Shown in pieces: positions 22,631 to 32,875 of a stretch of 64,000 bases of DNA. Source of the stretch: Chondrus crispus. Lineage: Eukaryota; Rhodophyta; Florideophyceae; Gigartinales; Gigartinaceae. Location of the stretch: contig NW_005179101.1 in NCBI RefSeq assembly GCF_000350225.1, positions 182,293 to 246,292 of the forward strand. The letters run 5' to 3'. The stretch's first letter is position 1. Each line of letters begins with the position of its first letter. A program made the translations under genes and the position numbers. The notes beneath the pieces are model-generated. The model worked only from the letters and a program-made list of their open reading frames with translations. It ran no database searches and was not told the DNA's origin.

Positions 22631-23674
22631 TGTAGTGCAATAATGGGCTCTACAGGGGGGTGAAAAGGAAGGAAAATATTTGGATTTGGATATGAAAAGT
22701 AGTCCGGGTTGGGGGGGGGACATACGTGTGAATAATTGCACAGTTTTAATTTTTAATTATTTTATTTAGTTAATTCGTTGGCTGACACTAGATTAGATCT
22801 AGGATCTAGCGCCGCGAGCTACTGTAGAGGCTCCGGCGGGGCGATATATACCTTAGCCCTCTGACCACCAAGTCAGTAAAGGTAACCCGAGTTGCTAGAG
22901 TTGAATGTCGCCTTGGTCGAAGTCCGTCTCTACCGAGACGCTCCCTTTTACCTAAGCCTACGGCATCCTCTATCGCTCGGGGTTCCCTTTTCCCTTTCTT
23001 TTATTTCCCTATCCTTTTCTATCTCCAATTCTACCTATTTTTCCCTTATCTTGTGTTGGTGCCATCGGCCTCGGTTGCGACCGAACCGGTGTAGGTGTTT
23101 CGAGCCATCGGGTGGCACAGTTGACGTAGCGCTGCTACTGTGACCCATTTTCCGACGGAGACTGTTGCAACGACGTCTCCCTCGAAGGGCTCCGTCGTAG
23201 TACGAGCCAGTGTTGGTGCCATCGGTGTCGGCTGCGACCGAACCGGTGTAGGAGTTTCGAGCCATCGGGCGGCACGGTTGACGTAGCGCTGCTACTTTCA
23301 TTTCATCCCGTCGGGCTGCGTTGCGACGCCCCCGTCGAAGGCCTTGTCGCGTCACAAGGTGTCGAAGAAGCTCAACGAGCATTGGCCTTACAACCCAGTG
23401 GAACCGGGGTATCTACGTACGCGCCCCACCCCACACTCGTCGAGCAGATCTCTTCGCAAGTCTCTACCACACCGATCCCGGGCCGGGCTGTTTCTCTGTG
23501 CCCCCCCCTATCAGGGATCCGAGCTACTACGAGTCGCAAGCTCGTTTAAACGGAGAAGGGAGAGTCGGACACTCCGTAGCGCTGTGCTATCGGCAGATCT
23601 TCTTTTTGCTGTTGTTGTTGTTTTTGCTGGACCATCGGACCGCGGTCTCTGCCCGACAGGCGCATTGCACTACA
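22631..23674 (+). repeat. 3' LTR of A2 (1,044 bp)
   Basis: Same 11-bp inverted ends as the 5' LTR. The purine run AGGAGGGGGA (22619-22628) directly upstream is the expected polypurine tract for plus-strand priming. The upstream spacer contains GTATAATCTCC on the minus strand, also present in A3, a possible TATA element for the antisense gene. Confidence 0.95.
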
Positions 23675-23679
23675 GTAAA
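23675..23679. repeat. Target-site duplication of A2, right (GTAAA)
   Basis: Matches 8813-8817. Confidence 0.92.
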
Positions 23680-24111
23680 TCCTCACAAAGCTTTGGGTCT
23701 ACAACCTGGGTTTCTGGAACGGAGTCGTAGCCTCGCGTCGGTCCCCGTCCTACGACGGTACCCTGCGAGCCATCTACGTCCCGATTCCCACCTACCTCTG
23801 CCGCGCGCGCGCCCTGCTCCCCTACTGTAGCGTGCGCGCCAGCCTGTCCCTACCGCTCCGCCTCTCCTACGCGTGTCCTCCATTTTCTTTTACCTCTCCA
23901 ATTCCCTACTGCGGATAGCGCCCGGCCCCGTACCGGTTCCTTTACGGGTGGTCTCTCGAATCCTCTACACGCGCGCCCGAACGCGCGCGCGCTCTGCCGT
24001 ACGGGGATCCCACCCTTCCCTCTCAGTGCACGACATGTGCGCGCGCGTGGACGTCACCGACTCGTTCCGGGGGACAACGGCCCCTCGCGCCTGGCCACGA
24101 GAAAGCCACGG
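23680..24111. other. Old host/repeat stretch between A2 and A3
   Basis: 432 bp, GC-rich with CGCGCG runs. It continued 8817 before A2 arrived and continued into 53609 before A3 arrived. No gene or motif recognised. Confidence 0.5.
24107..24111. repeat. Target-site duplication of A3, left (CACGG)
   Basis: CACGG precedes the 5' LTR and recurs at 53604-53608. Confidence 0.92.
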
Positions 24112-25155
24112 TGTAGTGCAATACGCACCTGAAGAGGGGGGTGAAAAGAAAGGAAAATATTTGGATATGAAAAGTAGTCCGAGTTGGGACACACGTGTGA
24201 ATAATTGCACAGTTTTAATTTTTAATTGTTTTATTTTATTTAGTCAATTAGTTGGCATTAATTTTGCTGACACTAGATTGGATCTAGGATCTAGCGCCGC
24301 GAGCCACTGTAGTGGCTCCGGCGGGGCGATATGTACCTTAACCCTCTGACCACCAAGTCAGTAAAGGTAACCCGAGTTGCCAGAGTTGAATATCGCCTTG
24401 GTGGAAGTCCGTCTTTCCCAAGACGCTCCCTTTTACCACAGATTACGTTATCCTTTGCGCTCGGCGGTTCCCTTTCCTTTTCCTTTATTTCACCTATCCT
24501 TTTCTATTTCTATCTCTATTTCTATTCCCTTATCTTGTGTTGGTGCCATCGGCTTTGGTTGCGACCGGACCGGTGTAGGTGTCTTTGCCATCGGGCGACA
24601 CGTGGGTGTAGCGCCGCTACTTGTTTACGACCACCGACGGAAGCTGTTGCAACGACGTTTCCCTCGAAGGTCCTGTTGTGTATACAGGACAGTGTTGGTT
24701 CCATCGGATACAGGTTGCGACCGTTCCGGTGTCGGTACTTTGCCATCGGGCAGTACGGAGGTGTAGCGCTGCTACGTGTTTGCTAATTCCGGCCGGGCTG
24801 CGTTGCGACGCCCTCGTCGAAGACCTTATCGAGGGTATAAGGTGTAACAGGCGCACCGCGAGCATTGGATTTACGACCCATCGGGCCCGGCTTCCTAATT
24901 ACCGCCCCGAACTCGCCGAGCAGCTGCCTGTACAAGACTCTACCACCATTCGTCCCGGGGCGGGCCTCTTCCTTTTGCCCCCCCCTGTCAGGGACTTGAG
25001 CTACTGTGGGCCGCAAACCCACTTAAAGGGAAAGGGAGAATCGGACACTCCGTGGGGCTGTGCCGTCGGCAACTCTTGTTGGTTGTTGTTTGTTGGTTGT
25101 GTTGTCGCTGGACCGTTGGACCCTGGTTCCGGCCTGACAGGCACATTGCACTACA
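24112..25155 (+). repeat. 5' LTR of A3 (1,044 bp)
   Basis: 11-bp inverted ends as in A2. Two internal direct repeats begin near 24539 and 24694. The TATA position reads TATGTA. Confidence 0.95.
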
Positions 25156-25159
25156 TAAG

Positions 25160-25177
25160 TGGTCTCCCGACCTAGAA
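25160..25177 (+). other. Primer-binding site of A3
   Basis: TGGTCTCCCGACCTAGAA after the spacer TAAG; identical to A1, A2 and B2. Confidence 0.82.
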
Positions 25178-25247
25178 TCTAGAACTGAACACAGATGTCG
25201 GAAATAGGTAAATTAGTTCGATAGGTCTCGTTTATTAAGAGCGGACC

Positions 25248-27533
25248 ATGGCATCAAGCCAACCCAAGAACGTCGGTCCTGGGGTCAGAAGGGCTGGATC
25301 AGCTCAAGAGTCGAGGATTCCGCCAGGACCTCGTACACGAAGCCAAGGAAATTCGGCTACTGATCCAGTTGCAGAAGCGTCCCCTTCGGGGACGGCCGTT
25401 GAGAAAAACGGCCTGGAAGAGAAGTTCGAAAAATTGAGCGAGGAGATTCGTCAGGAGACGAAGAACAAGCTCGACGAACTTCTGGGCACTTTTCAGAAGC
25501 AACAGGAGTTGCTAAAATCCGAGTTCCACGCCGCGCTTGAAGAGCTGACAGACCGTGTGGTTCTCGTTGAGAATTTAGGCACCGATGCGTCCCCGGGCCG
25601 AGATCCGGAAGTGCTGGATTCGCTAAAGCTCGCCGCGAAAGAAGCGCGGCGAGACGCGAATCAGGCCCTGAAAACGCTGGCCAAGACAAGGGACAGCATC
25701 GACGACCGGTTCTACCGCGCTTCGCGGCGACTCAAGGACCTTGAGCAAGCTGCGGGCCGGGCCGAACCAAGTTTGGAGGCGGGATCGCTCTCCGACGGAG
25801 AAGAAATCGACGGTCCAACGAAGAAGGACAAGTCAGTCCGGACCCAGGATTCCAAGTGGAAGAAACCCAAGTCGGCCAAAGGCCGAAAGAAGAAGAAAAG
25901 TCACTGTAGTGACGACCGCGAAAACTGCGACTCAAATTCGGAGTCGAATGTTTCAGAAGAAAATGGTGACGACGGCTCGTCGAACCATTCAAGAAATTCC
26001 GACCGAAGATCGACAGACGGAAATGGAATTTCGTCAAATAAGAAGAGCTCCGAAAGAGGCGGAGTCACTTCGTCCGCCTCGCGGAGAGATCAAGAAGCGG
26101 AGCCAGAAGACATCGCCACGCGGCGCGGACCGCGATGGGAGGAGTTGGAGGAATTAAATCCGACCAACCACCTCTTCAAGAAGTTGTTTTCGTACAGGAC
26201 GTACCGCCTGCAGAACCCACAGACACGTTTGTCGGGCAAGCGGCGGACCGCCGTGCGAAAGATCAGAAGAGACATACCACCTAAGGTGAAGAGAGACAAT
26301 ACGTTCACAGGAGACGATGGCGTATTGGTTCTAGATTTTTTAGCTAAGATAGTCCAAGAATTCGACACTCAGGAGATGAACGAAGGCCAAGCGATCCGCT
26401 TGCTACCGGAGTTCCTCAGCGGAATCGCCTTGAGACAGTACACTTCGGTGTCACAAACGGCGGGGTCTCACCATGGGAAAATATCCGTCTGGCCGGAGGC
26501 CTAACAGTGGCTATTGCGAAGCTTCGCCACCGATGAGGCAATCCGCCAAGCCGTACTCGCTTTACGGGAAGTACAGCAGCTACCGTCTGAAGACGAGATG
26601 GAATTTTATATCCGTCTGACGGACGCGAGCAATCGATGTGGAAACGTATATTCGATGGAAGAACAAATGACGATGTTTATTGAAGGACTCGATTCGAGTA
26701 TCAAGCCGATGGTATCTCAATACCGACAAGACAATCGGGACGTTTCGATTTTGAGACTAGATAATTACGCGAAGGCGCATGGCTCGGCGAGCCGCGCCAA
26801 GGAGAGGAAGACTAGGAGAGTCACCATCCAAGCGCCAGCGACGCTAAGGACGGGGGGGAAGCAGAAGCCTCCGCACCCCACGCGAAAAACCCGCGGCGCA
26901 GTCCACTTGGCCGATTCACTTTCTGCGTCCAGAGGACCTAGTACTGTTGATCAGGAAGAAAATGGATAGGCAGGAGCGCTGGTCGCCGAGGGCGATTTTT
27001 ATGACCCCTCCGAGGGGTATGGAGACGAGGATCACGGGGCTAGTGCGATGTCCACGCTACCGACGCCCACGTATACGACGGGCTCGTATACAGATGCCGC
27101 GGAACCCGTGTTGGCGTTTCGAGGGCGCGGACACACGCCAGCGCCAAGAATTCCGATGGAAGACAAGGGTACGGCCTTCAGAAGACTGGGCTGGACGGGC
27201 TGGCCGACGGCCCGAGGACCGCCAAGGTCGCCGTACCCTCAGAAGAAGCATGGACTCGTATGCTACCATTGCTACGAGAAGGGGCACGGAGCGCCTACGT
27301 GTTTGCTCTCGTTCCGAGAGATGCACCGAGTTCTGAAGAACTACGAGATGCTCTCCCCGATGGAGAGGTTGGGAATTCCGTCGACAAGTTACGTGAAGGT
27401 AAAACAATGGTTCGAATCGCAGGCGGCGAGCACACCGAGTGCCTCTGCCGAAGGTTCGAACCGGACATCAGGAAGGCCGGTCCCGGGGCCGTAGTCGGAC
27501 TGGAGAAGAAATCCGCAGCGACAGGAAAACTAA
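25248..27533 (+). pseudogene. gag: A3 gag with three in-frame stops
   Basis: ATG 25248 opens MASSQPKNVGPGVRRAG, a diverged form of the A1/A2 start. The frame is kept throughout but has TAA 26502-26504, TAG 26967-26969 and TAG 27492-27494 before the natural TAA 27531-27533. At the position of the shared TAG of A1/A2 this copy has TAC (LFSYRTYRLQNPQ), so it shows the sense codon. Order: basic end, coiled coil, Lys/Asn/Ser-rich linker, capsid-like block, Pro/Arg-rich linker, CCHC knuckle CYHCYEKGHGAPTC (about nt 27259-27302). It would package element RNA. Confidence 0.88.
27524..27530 (+). promoter_or_regulatory. Putative -1 frameshift site, GGAAAAC
   Basis: Same heptamer as A1 and A2, here before TAA. 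The -1 frame continues upstream and downstream as in A2 until an indel near 27595. Confidence 0.45.
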
Positions 27534-28384
27534 AGGGGGGAATCTCAAAAATTCGAAAGGAGAGACATATGTCCGGCGAACCGTGTCCGGGACCGAGTTC
27601 CGTTCCCCGCTTTTAGCGAAGGAGGCAGTCGACGACGAGGAGACAGTTGGAATCATCGATAACCCGAAGGGACCCATTGGGGTCAGGAAAATTCTGCGAA
27701 GAGGCAAGGACGATTCGCTGGAGCAAGTCCGACGCTCCTGGTACAGGGTCAGGCGCGGGGAATGTCCCGAGAAGATTTTGGTCCTTGCGAGGAAAAACTA
27801 CAAAGTCTTAGCGGACATTGGACCGACGGTCGGATTGATGAGCCGTGTACTGTCCGTGTTGGACACCGGCGCGGGACCTAATCTCATCCGGAGATCCGAG
27901 CTTCCCGCAGGAATGGAAACTCTTGTGTCCTTCGGACCGACCCAAGACATCGGCGATGCAAACAACAGGCCACTCCGAACTCTAGTTACACTCAAAATGC
28001 CTGTGAGACTTGGACGTTTCGTGGCTTCAGTCGAATTTATAGTTTGTGAAAAACTCGCAGTCCCCCTAATTCTAGGAGCGGACTATTGCGATAGGTTTGT
28101 GGAGGCTATCTACCCACGAAAGAGGGCAGTTGAGTTGGCGGATTTCTCGGAGGTTCCGATCGTACGGCCATTCTCGGCGAGAAGATCGAAGAAGCATTTG
28201 GTTCCCGGAAAGGGCGAGACCGATACAAAAGGGGAGCGAGTTTCCCCCAGGGTGAAGGTGGCAAGGGCCACGACTATTGGGCCAGGGACGCAACGCATGG
28301 TCGAATGCACCTCGAAGAGGACTGGGTGGTCGTTGTTCAGCCCTACGCACCCCTTTACGACAAGCACGGACTGGTAAGCACCAA

Positions 28385-28389
28385 CGGTG
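28385..28389. repeat. Target-site duplication of B2, left (CGGTG)
   Basis: CGGTG in A3 pol, repeated at 43071-43075. A sixth base (A) is shared too, but the 5-bp reading leaves canonical TG...CA ends. Confidence 0.9.
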
Positions 28390-29027
28390 TGTAGTATAAT
28401 CACCCCCAACAACGAGTGGGGTGAGTACTGACAGTTCGGAAAGACCCCGATCGGCGGGAAGACAGAAGCACGGCCCACCCACGGTACCGAGCACGGGCTC
28501 GAGGTAGCGGTGGTAGAGCGGGATCGGGGAGGACGCGCGCACGCGCGAGCGGTTCTACGCCTCGACGCCCCGGAGCGGTACTGGGTGACGTTCCAGTACC
28601 GACGGGCGGAGGCGGAGCCGGCTCGTGGGCGTGCTACGCGCGTCCTCAACCCGCGCGCGGTGCGACTCCTACGTAAAACGGACGGAAGTACCTAAAAGTA
28701 AGCGGGCGGACCAAGGTGGAGGATCTTTGACAAGTCCGTGCTTCTCCCCCCTCCACCGCCGGCGGTCCGCTCATATTTAATGTACACAATTATCTATCTT
28801 AACACTACAGTACCGATGTACTAGTACCGATGTACTGTAGTGGGCTACCGTAGTGCAGGTCGGCCTGCACTGTAATACTGTCAGCCGTCGGGGCTGACAC
28901 TACACGTGTGCGCGCGCGCCCGTACACGTGGGGTACACGTGTGCGCGCGGGCTGAGGTACTGTAGAGCTCGGGCTCTACAACTGCAAATCTAATCTAAAT
29001 CTAATTCCGGGAGGGGGATATGCCACA
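28390..29027 (-). repeat. 3' LTR of B2 (638 bp)
   Basis: Plus-strand ends TGTAGTATAATC and GATATGCCACA. A string of hairpins occupies 28803-28981. It pairs with 42434-43070. Confidence 0.95.
28803..28981. promoter_or_regulatory. Hairpin array in the B LTR (U3 side)
   Basis: Consecutive stems: CACTACAGTAC/GTACTGTAGTG, GTGCAGG/CCTGCAC, GTCAGCC/GGCTGAC, TACACGTG repeats around a CG run, and GTAGAGC/GGCTCTAC. The same series is in the other B2 LTR (42845-43025) and, with different loop sequences, in the B3 LTR (55020-55158). In element orientation it lies in the first part of U3, upstream of the TATA-like element, so protein binding or RNA/DNA structure is plausible. Confidence 0.6.
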
Positions 29028-29062
29028 TGGCCCCCCCCTCAAGTGTGGACGTCCGCGTCCAC
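29028..29062 (-). repeat. Polypurine tract plus duplicated pol terminus, 3' LTR side (B2)
   Basis: On the minus strand this reads GCGGACGTCCACACTTGA followed by GGGGGGGGCCA and then the LTR. It closely matches 35090-35124, where the same sequence is the last codons of pol (ADVHA-stop) and the purine run after it. Confidence 0.85.
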
Positions 29063-29223
29063 ATGTGCTTGTAGAGCCGACCGTATTGTGCCCCCCCTTC
29101 CCGGGACGTCGACTCCTCTAGTTCGTTGTCACCACCATCCTCCTCTTCGCGAGCCTTTCCCCTCGCAGTGCGCGTGCGTCTGGCGTTGCGCCAGCCTCTT
29201 CTCCACGGCTTTCCCAGCGCCTC

Positions 29224-30080
29224 CTAGGTGCTGTAGCAGCCTTCCTGGTTTACTGTCCCGCGATCATCCCGTGCTGCGGGGTGTCCCAGCATGTCCGTCG
29301 TCACTCCGGGGTCCCCTTTGCCAGCATTCCCAATCCGTCGCATTAAATCTTCGTCCTTTTCCTCCCCCGCGTCCCTTGTCCCCTCATCCGATACGGGGCG
29401 CAAGGCGATGCAGCAGGAGGGGTTGCGCAGGTTGCGCGACGAGAGCTCCGTCGGTACGCCAATCTCCGCCAGCTCCCCTCCGCGGTGGTGGCTTTCCTGG
29501 CCATCATAACGTCGTGCCACGCGTCCAACTTCTCGAAGCACCCGACGTCCTCCATGAGTTACTTGTACTCCAGGTCCGACCGCGCGCCGTCAGTGACAAC
29601 GCTCTTGGCCGCAGCATCATAGAGAGCGGGTTCCGTGAGATTTCGAATGCGCAGCTCACCCATTTCGTCTTCCGTGAGGTCGATCGCCATCCCAGCCCTC
29701 TCGTAGAGCCTTGTGATGATGGGGCCATGTCATGGCTTGACACTACCTTCATCCGCGGCTGTCATGGGGGCACCACGCGTGTTATTGTTGGCTATTCTCT
29801 GATCGTCCCACCCCATCCCATGGGGTGGGACAGGGGGTACGACGTGATTGCCCGAGGTCCTTCTTGTCCGTCGTGCACGCTTTCCGTGTCGCTGCCCGTG
29901 GTTGCTCGCGTACGCCGGGTTTCGACACCTTCTTTTCGTCGCTCCTTTCCCGCGTTCTCGCCGCGCGTCGGTCTCGGGAGCCGTGATTTTCCGTTCGTGG
30001 TGCGAGGTCTCATTCTCCGCCCCTTCGTGGAGGCACGCCATTGCTGCGGAGGCGGCACGCGATCCCTTATTACGTGTCAC
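29224..30080 (-). pseudogene. Unidentified coding relic in the B2 3' interval
   Basis: Read on the minus strand from 30080, one frame gives a basic stretch followed by PIITRLYERAGMAIDLTEDE, MGELRIRNLTEPALYDAAAK and LMEDVGCFEKLDAWHDVMMA, broken by TGA and TAA, then continues after a frameshift near 29470 as ELAEIGVPTELSSRNLRNP and EEKDEDLMRRIGNAGKG. The amino-acid mix is protein-like with amphipathic helices, unlike the Pro/Arg/Ser-rich shadow frames around it. It is in the pol direction. B3 has no room for it: only 330 bp separate its LTR from the accessory gene. No family recognised. Confidence 0.35.
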
Positions 30081-30813
30081 GGGGTCGGCGTGCTAGGGCA
30101 AGCGAGACGATACAGTCCGGAGCGCGACAGAGGCCCGGCTGGCCTGGTGGCGCGGCTCCGCCTTTCCTGCGTGCCACGACCCATTTTTCGTCGTTCCTCG
30201 TCGCTGCCCCTCCGGCTTATCCTCGTCGTTTCCTCGTTTGCGTTGGGGAGCTGTACGGACGCAACCTCAGCAGCGTCTCGTTCTCGTCCGAGCCGCGAGA
30301 GCGACTGTCTCTCAACGACCCATCCTACCCGCGCTGATAGATGGCGCCTGGGGTGATCGTACATCCCCTTTCGGTGGGGCAGGCGGGGTTGTGTGTGGGA
30401 CAAGGGGGCGCCTGCCGTCGACGGCGGCGCGCGTGCTCGAAGTAGGAGGAAGTCGGTTTGCGGCGGGCATCTTGGGATGGGGCACCGCTCGGGGTACCAT
30501 GCGGGCCACGTGCCGGCGTGGTGGCGTTTCGCACTCGACCCTCGTCGGCGGGGCGGCATACGTGGCGGTCCTTACACCGGGCAAGCGCACTGTGCGTACG
30601 TTGTAGGGTATGCTGCAGGATGACGGTTGGCGCACGTCGGGCGCGTGTTCCGCCGTTTCCTGAGGTGGCTTGTAGAGCCCTCGTCCTTCGCTCCCTGAAC
30701 CCTCACCAGCACCGCCGACGGTAGACAAACTCTCGCTCCACTTTGCGCTGTCCCAGTCCTTCCCCGACAGTCCCGACCGATCATCTCCGCTCCGTGCTAT
30801 CGGCCGTCCTATC

Positions 30814-32875
30814 ATGGCCGACTCGACCTCTCTTCCTCCTCCGCCGCCGCCCGCTGGCGGCGGCAAACCCGTGGCGGCGAGCGCGTCCGTCGTCGCGATT
30901 CCTTTGCCGCGCGGGGTCGGGTCATCGAGCGCGTCCCCTGGATCGCAAGGGGACGACATCGCTCTGGCCCGTACGACCCTGCCGGCTCCTCTGGCTTTCC
31001 AGAAGTCCCGTTCCCGCTCCACGACCGTCTCCGTGAAGCTGGTGGCTCCTCCCGTGGGGCCACCCGAACCGGTCATCGCGTTCCGTCCGGCTGCCCAACC
31101 GACCCCAGCGGCGACGTCCTTCTCGTTGCGCATCCGGGCGTCGCGCGCGGCTCTGCCGCCCCCGCGGCGGTGGGGGCGGCTCGTGTTCCCGACGGTGCAT
31201 CCTTCGCCTGTCGTACCTTCGTACCTCACCCCTCCTCCTCCGGTCGGGAGGGGGAGGTGGTCTCAGCCACGCAGTGGTCCCGGACGAGCTGCCGGGAGAC
31301 CGTACATTCGCGTACAGCGTGGCGGAGGTCATCTACGTTGATCGTATGGAGGCGCTCCTGGCTGGATCGGTGCAGGTAGACCCCCGACGCTTCGTGCTGT
31401 CAGAGGTGGCCGGGCTGTACGTCTCGCCCCGCCCCTACGCCTTCACCAAGCCCCTCGTGGCTCTACAGAAGTCCTCGTGTTCCTTGATGCGGCTATACGC
31501 CGTGGGTTTCGCTCACCACGACTGGTCCGCCTACAGGGGAGAGAACGAGGCGGACGGTCGTGTCGTCCCATCTGCCGCCTTCGCGTCCGGGTTGTCGGTT
31601 GGTGATTTTCCCGCTCTCCCCTTGGTCGTGCGGGAGAGCTTTCCGTCGTTGGGGGTACACCCCTTGCTGCCTCCCATTCTGAAACATTTTGGCATCGCGT
31701 GCGCCGATCCACAGCACCCAGCCCACCCGCGGCTCGCGTACAACTATGAGCGCGAGTGGGCGTGGTCCGTGTGGTGCGCTTTCATGTCGGAGGTGTGTAT
31801 GAACAAGCGTGCGTTGGTGCAGCCCGTCCCCACGGTCACGTTCGTGGGGAGCGTCGCATTGGACCTTCCCGGCGTCGCACTGCATCCATCCGACGTCGGC
31901 TCTGCTCACGTCCCGTGGACGTTCAGCCATGCCATTAGCCTCATGGGCCGGGTTGGAGAGGTCAGTCCTCTGAACCACCGTTCGTGGATGGACTATACCA
32001 CAGGCGCCCGTAGCTCCTTCCTGACGTACGAACCAACCATGGACGCCTTCGCCGTGCGTCCCCGTCCCGTGCCCCCGGCCGTCGGTAACGCGGAAAGGAG
32101 GGGAGGGGTTGGTTCCGAACACCGGCGTGGACGTCGGAAGCGCTACCGGGACCTCGACGCCGTGGGCGGAGACTCCGTTAGTGTCGCCCTGTACCCCTCT
32201 CGACCGACGCGGGGTGCCGATCACGACCCCGCAGGTGGTCCTGTTCCTTCAGACGCTGTCCTCCCCGTCCCACCACTCGACGCGGTGAGGCAGGGCGCGC
32301 CCCGGGGCCGCCGCATACGTGAGCTGGTGCTCCCCCACGAGGAGCTGATGGTCGCCCCCAAGGTAGTGCTAGCGTTAGGCGTTGCCAGCCGGCGAGCTTG
32401 GACCGTAGGCGGGTTGGTCGATACCCTGGCTGAATGGTTCCTCTCTCGGAGTGATGAAGCGCGCGGTATACGTGACGACCTGGCAACGCGCTCCGCGGAA
32501 CTGCAGCGGGTGAACCAGGAGCTAAGGTCCGTGCGCGAGGCGTCCGAGCGCCAAGCCGCGGCCTACGAGCGGGCGGTGTACGATCGCGAACGCTACCGGT
32601 GCGAGCGCGACCGCTTGCGTTTGGCTCAGTCGGCGCCCCTGCCGGCTGGTGGCGCTCCTCACGGCCCTGCTACCTCTACCGTCCGTGACCCGTACGCCGC
32701 GTACGAGCCTGACCCTCGCCCGTCCCGAAACTGGGCGAGCGGTGAGAGTATGACTCGTGTCACAATGCCCTCCTTGGCCGACATGGACGCCGAATTGCCC
32801 CGGCACCCGGCGTACTGTCCTCCGAACAACCGTGGGTCAGGGGCCTGCGTGCCCTCAAACGACGCGAGCGGCTAA
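30814..32875 (+). pseudogene. B2 antisense accessory gene (family B aORF)
   Basis: The ATG at 30814 starts a Pro/Ala-rich end; frameshifts between about 31140 and 31275 separate it from the main open piece 31274-32875. That piece aligns with the B3 product from GDRTFAY to the end: YVDRM, RFVLSEVAGLYV, RPYAFTKPLVALQKS, FPSLGVHPLLP, HFGIACADPQH, EREWAWSV, the basic stretch RRGRRKRYRDLDAV, and a C-terminal coiled coil (about residues 395-450 of the piece) before HPAYCPP. It points opposite to gag-pol and ends 2.2 kb from the pol stop. Function unknown; the basic patch could be a nuclear localisation signal. Confidence 0.8.

Larger units (their letters stand above)
8818..23674 (+). mobile_element. 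Ty3/gypsy family A, copy A2 (complete, decayed)
   Basis: The element is 14,857 bp with LTRs at 8818-9859 and 22631-23674. Order: PBS, gag, pol with chromodomain, a 3.9-kb interval with small ORFs, an antisense accessory gene (22505-20653), polypurine tract, 3' LTR. The two LTRs differ at roughly 20 positions by eye (about 2%). Gag, pol and the antisense gene all carry inactivating changes, so it cannot move on its own proteins. Confidence 0.95.
27524..28389 (+). pseudogene. pol: A3 pol, 5' part: protease (interrupted by B2)
   Basis: After the heptamer the -1 frame ends at 27616 because of an indel near 27595; the rest lies in the next frame (27439-28377) and carries LDTGAGPNLIRRSELP and LILGADYCDRFVEAIY, the retropepsin and its carboxyl side. 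It is cut at 28389 by B2, and the partner half resumes at 43071 in the middle of the protease-RT linker. An indel shortly before the insertion also shifts the last few codons. Confidence 0.85.

Noticed and set aside
23873-24349. 158-codon ORF spanning the A3 5' LTR boundary
   Set aside because: It crosses an LTR junction fixed by the target duplication and has no conserved counterpart.
28385-28390. 6-bp target duplication ACGGTG for B2
   Set aside because: Possible, but it would leave the LTR without the canonical CA end; the 5-bp CGGTG agrees with the 5-bp duplications of A2 and A3.
29043-30356. 437-codon plus-strand ORF just inside the B2 3' LTR
   Set aside because: Composition is Pro/Arg/Ser/Cys-rich as expected of a GC-rich shadow frame, B3 has no counterpart, and the opposite strand holds the more protein-like relic.
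30312-31229. 305-codon minus-strand ORF opposite the B2 antisense gene start
   Set aside because: Low-complexity Gly/Arg composition; it is the complement of the Pro-rich end of the accessory gene.
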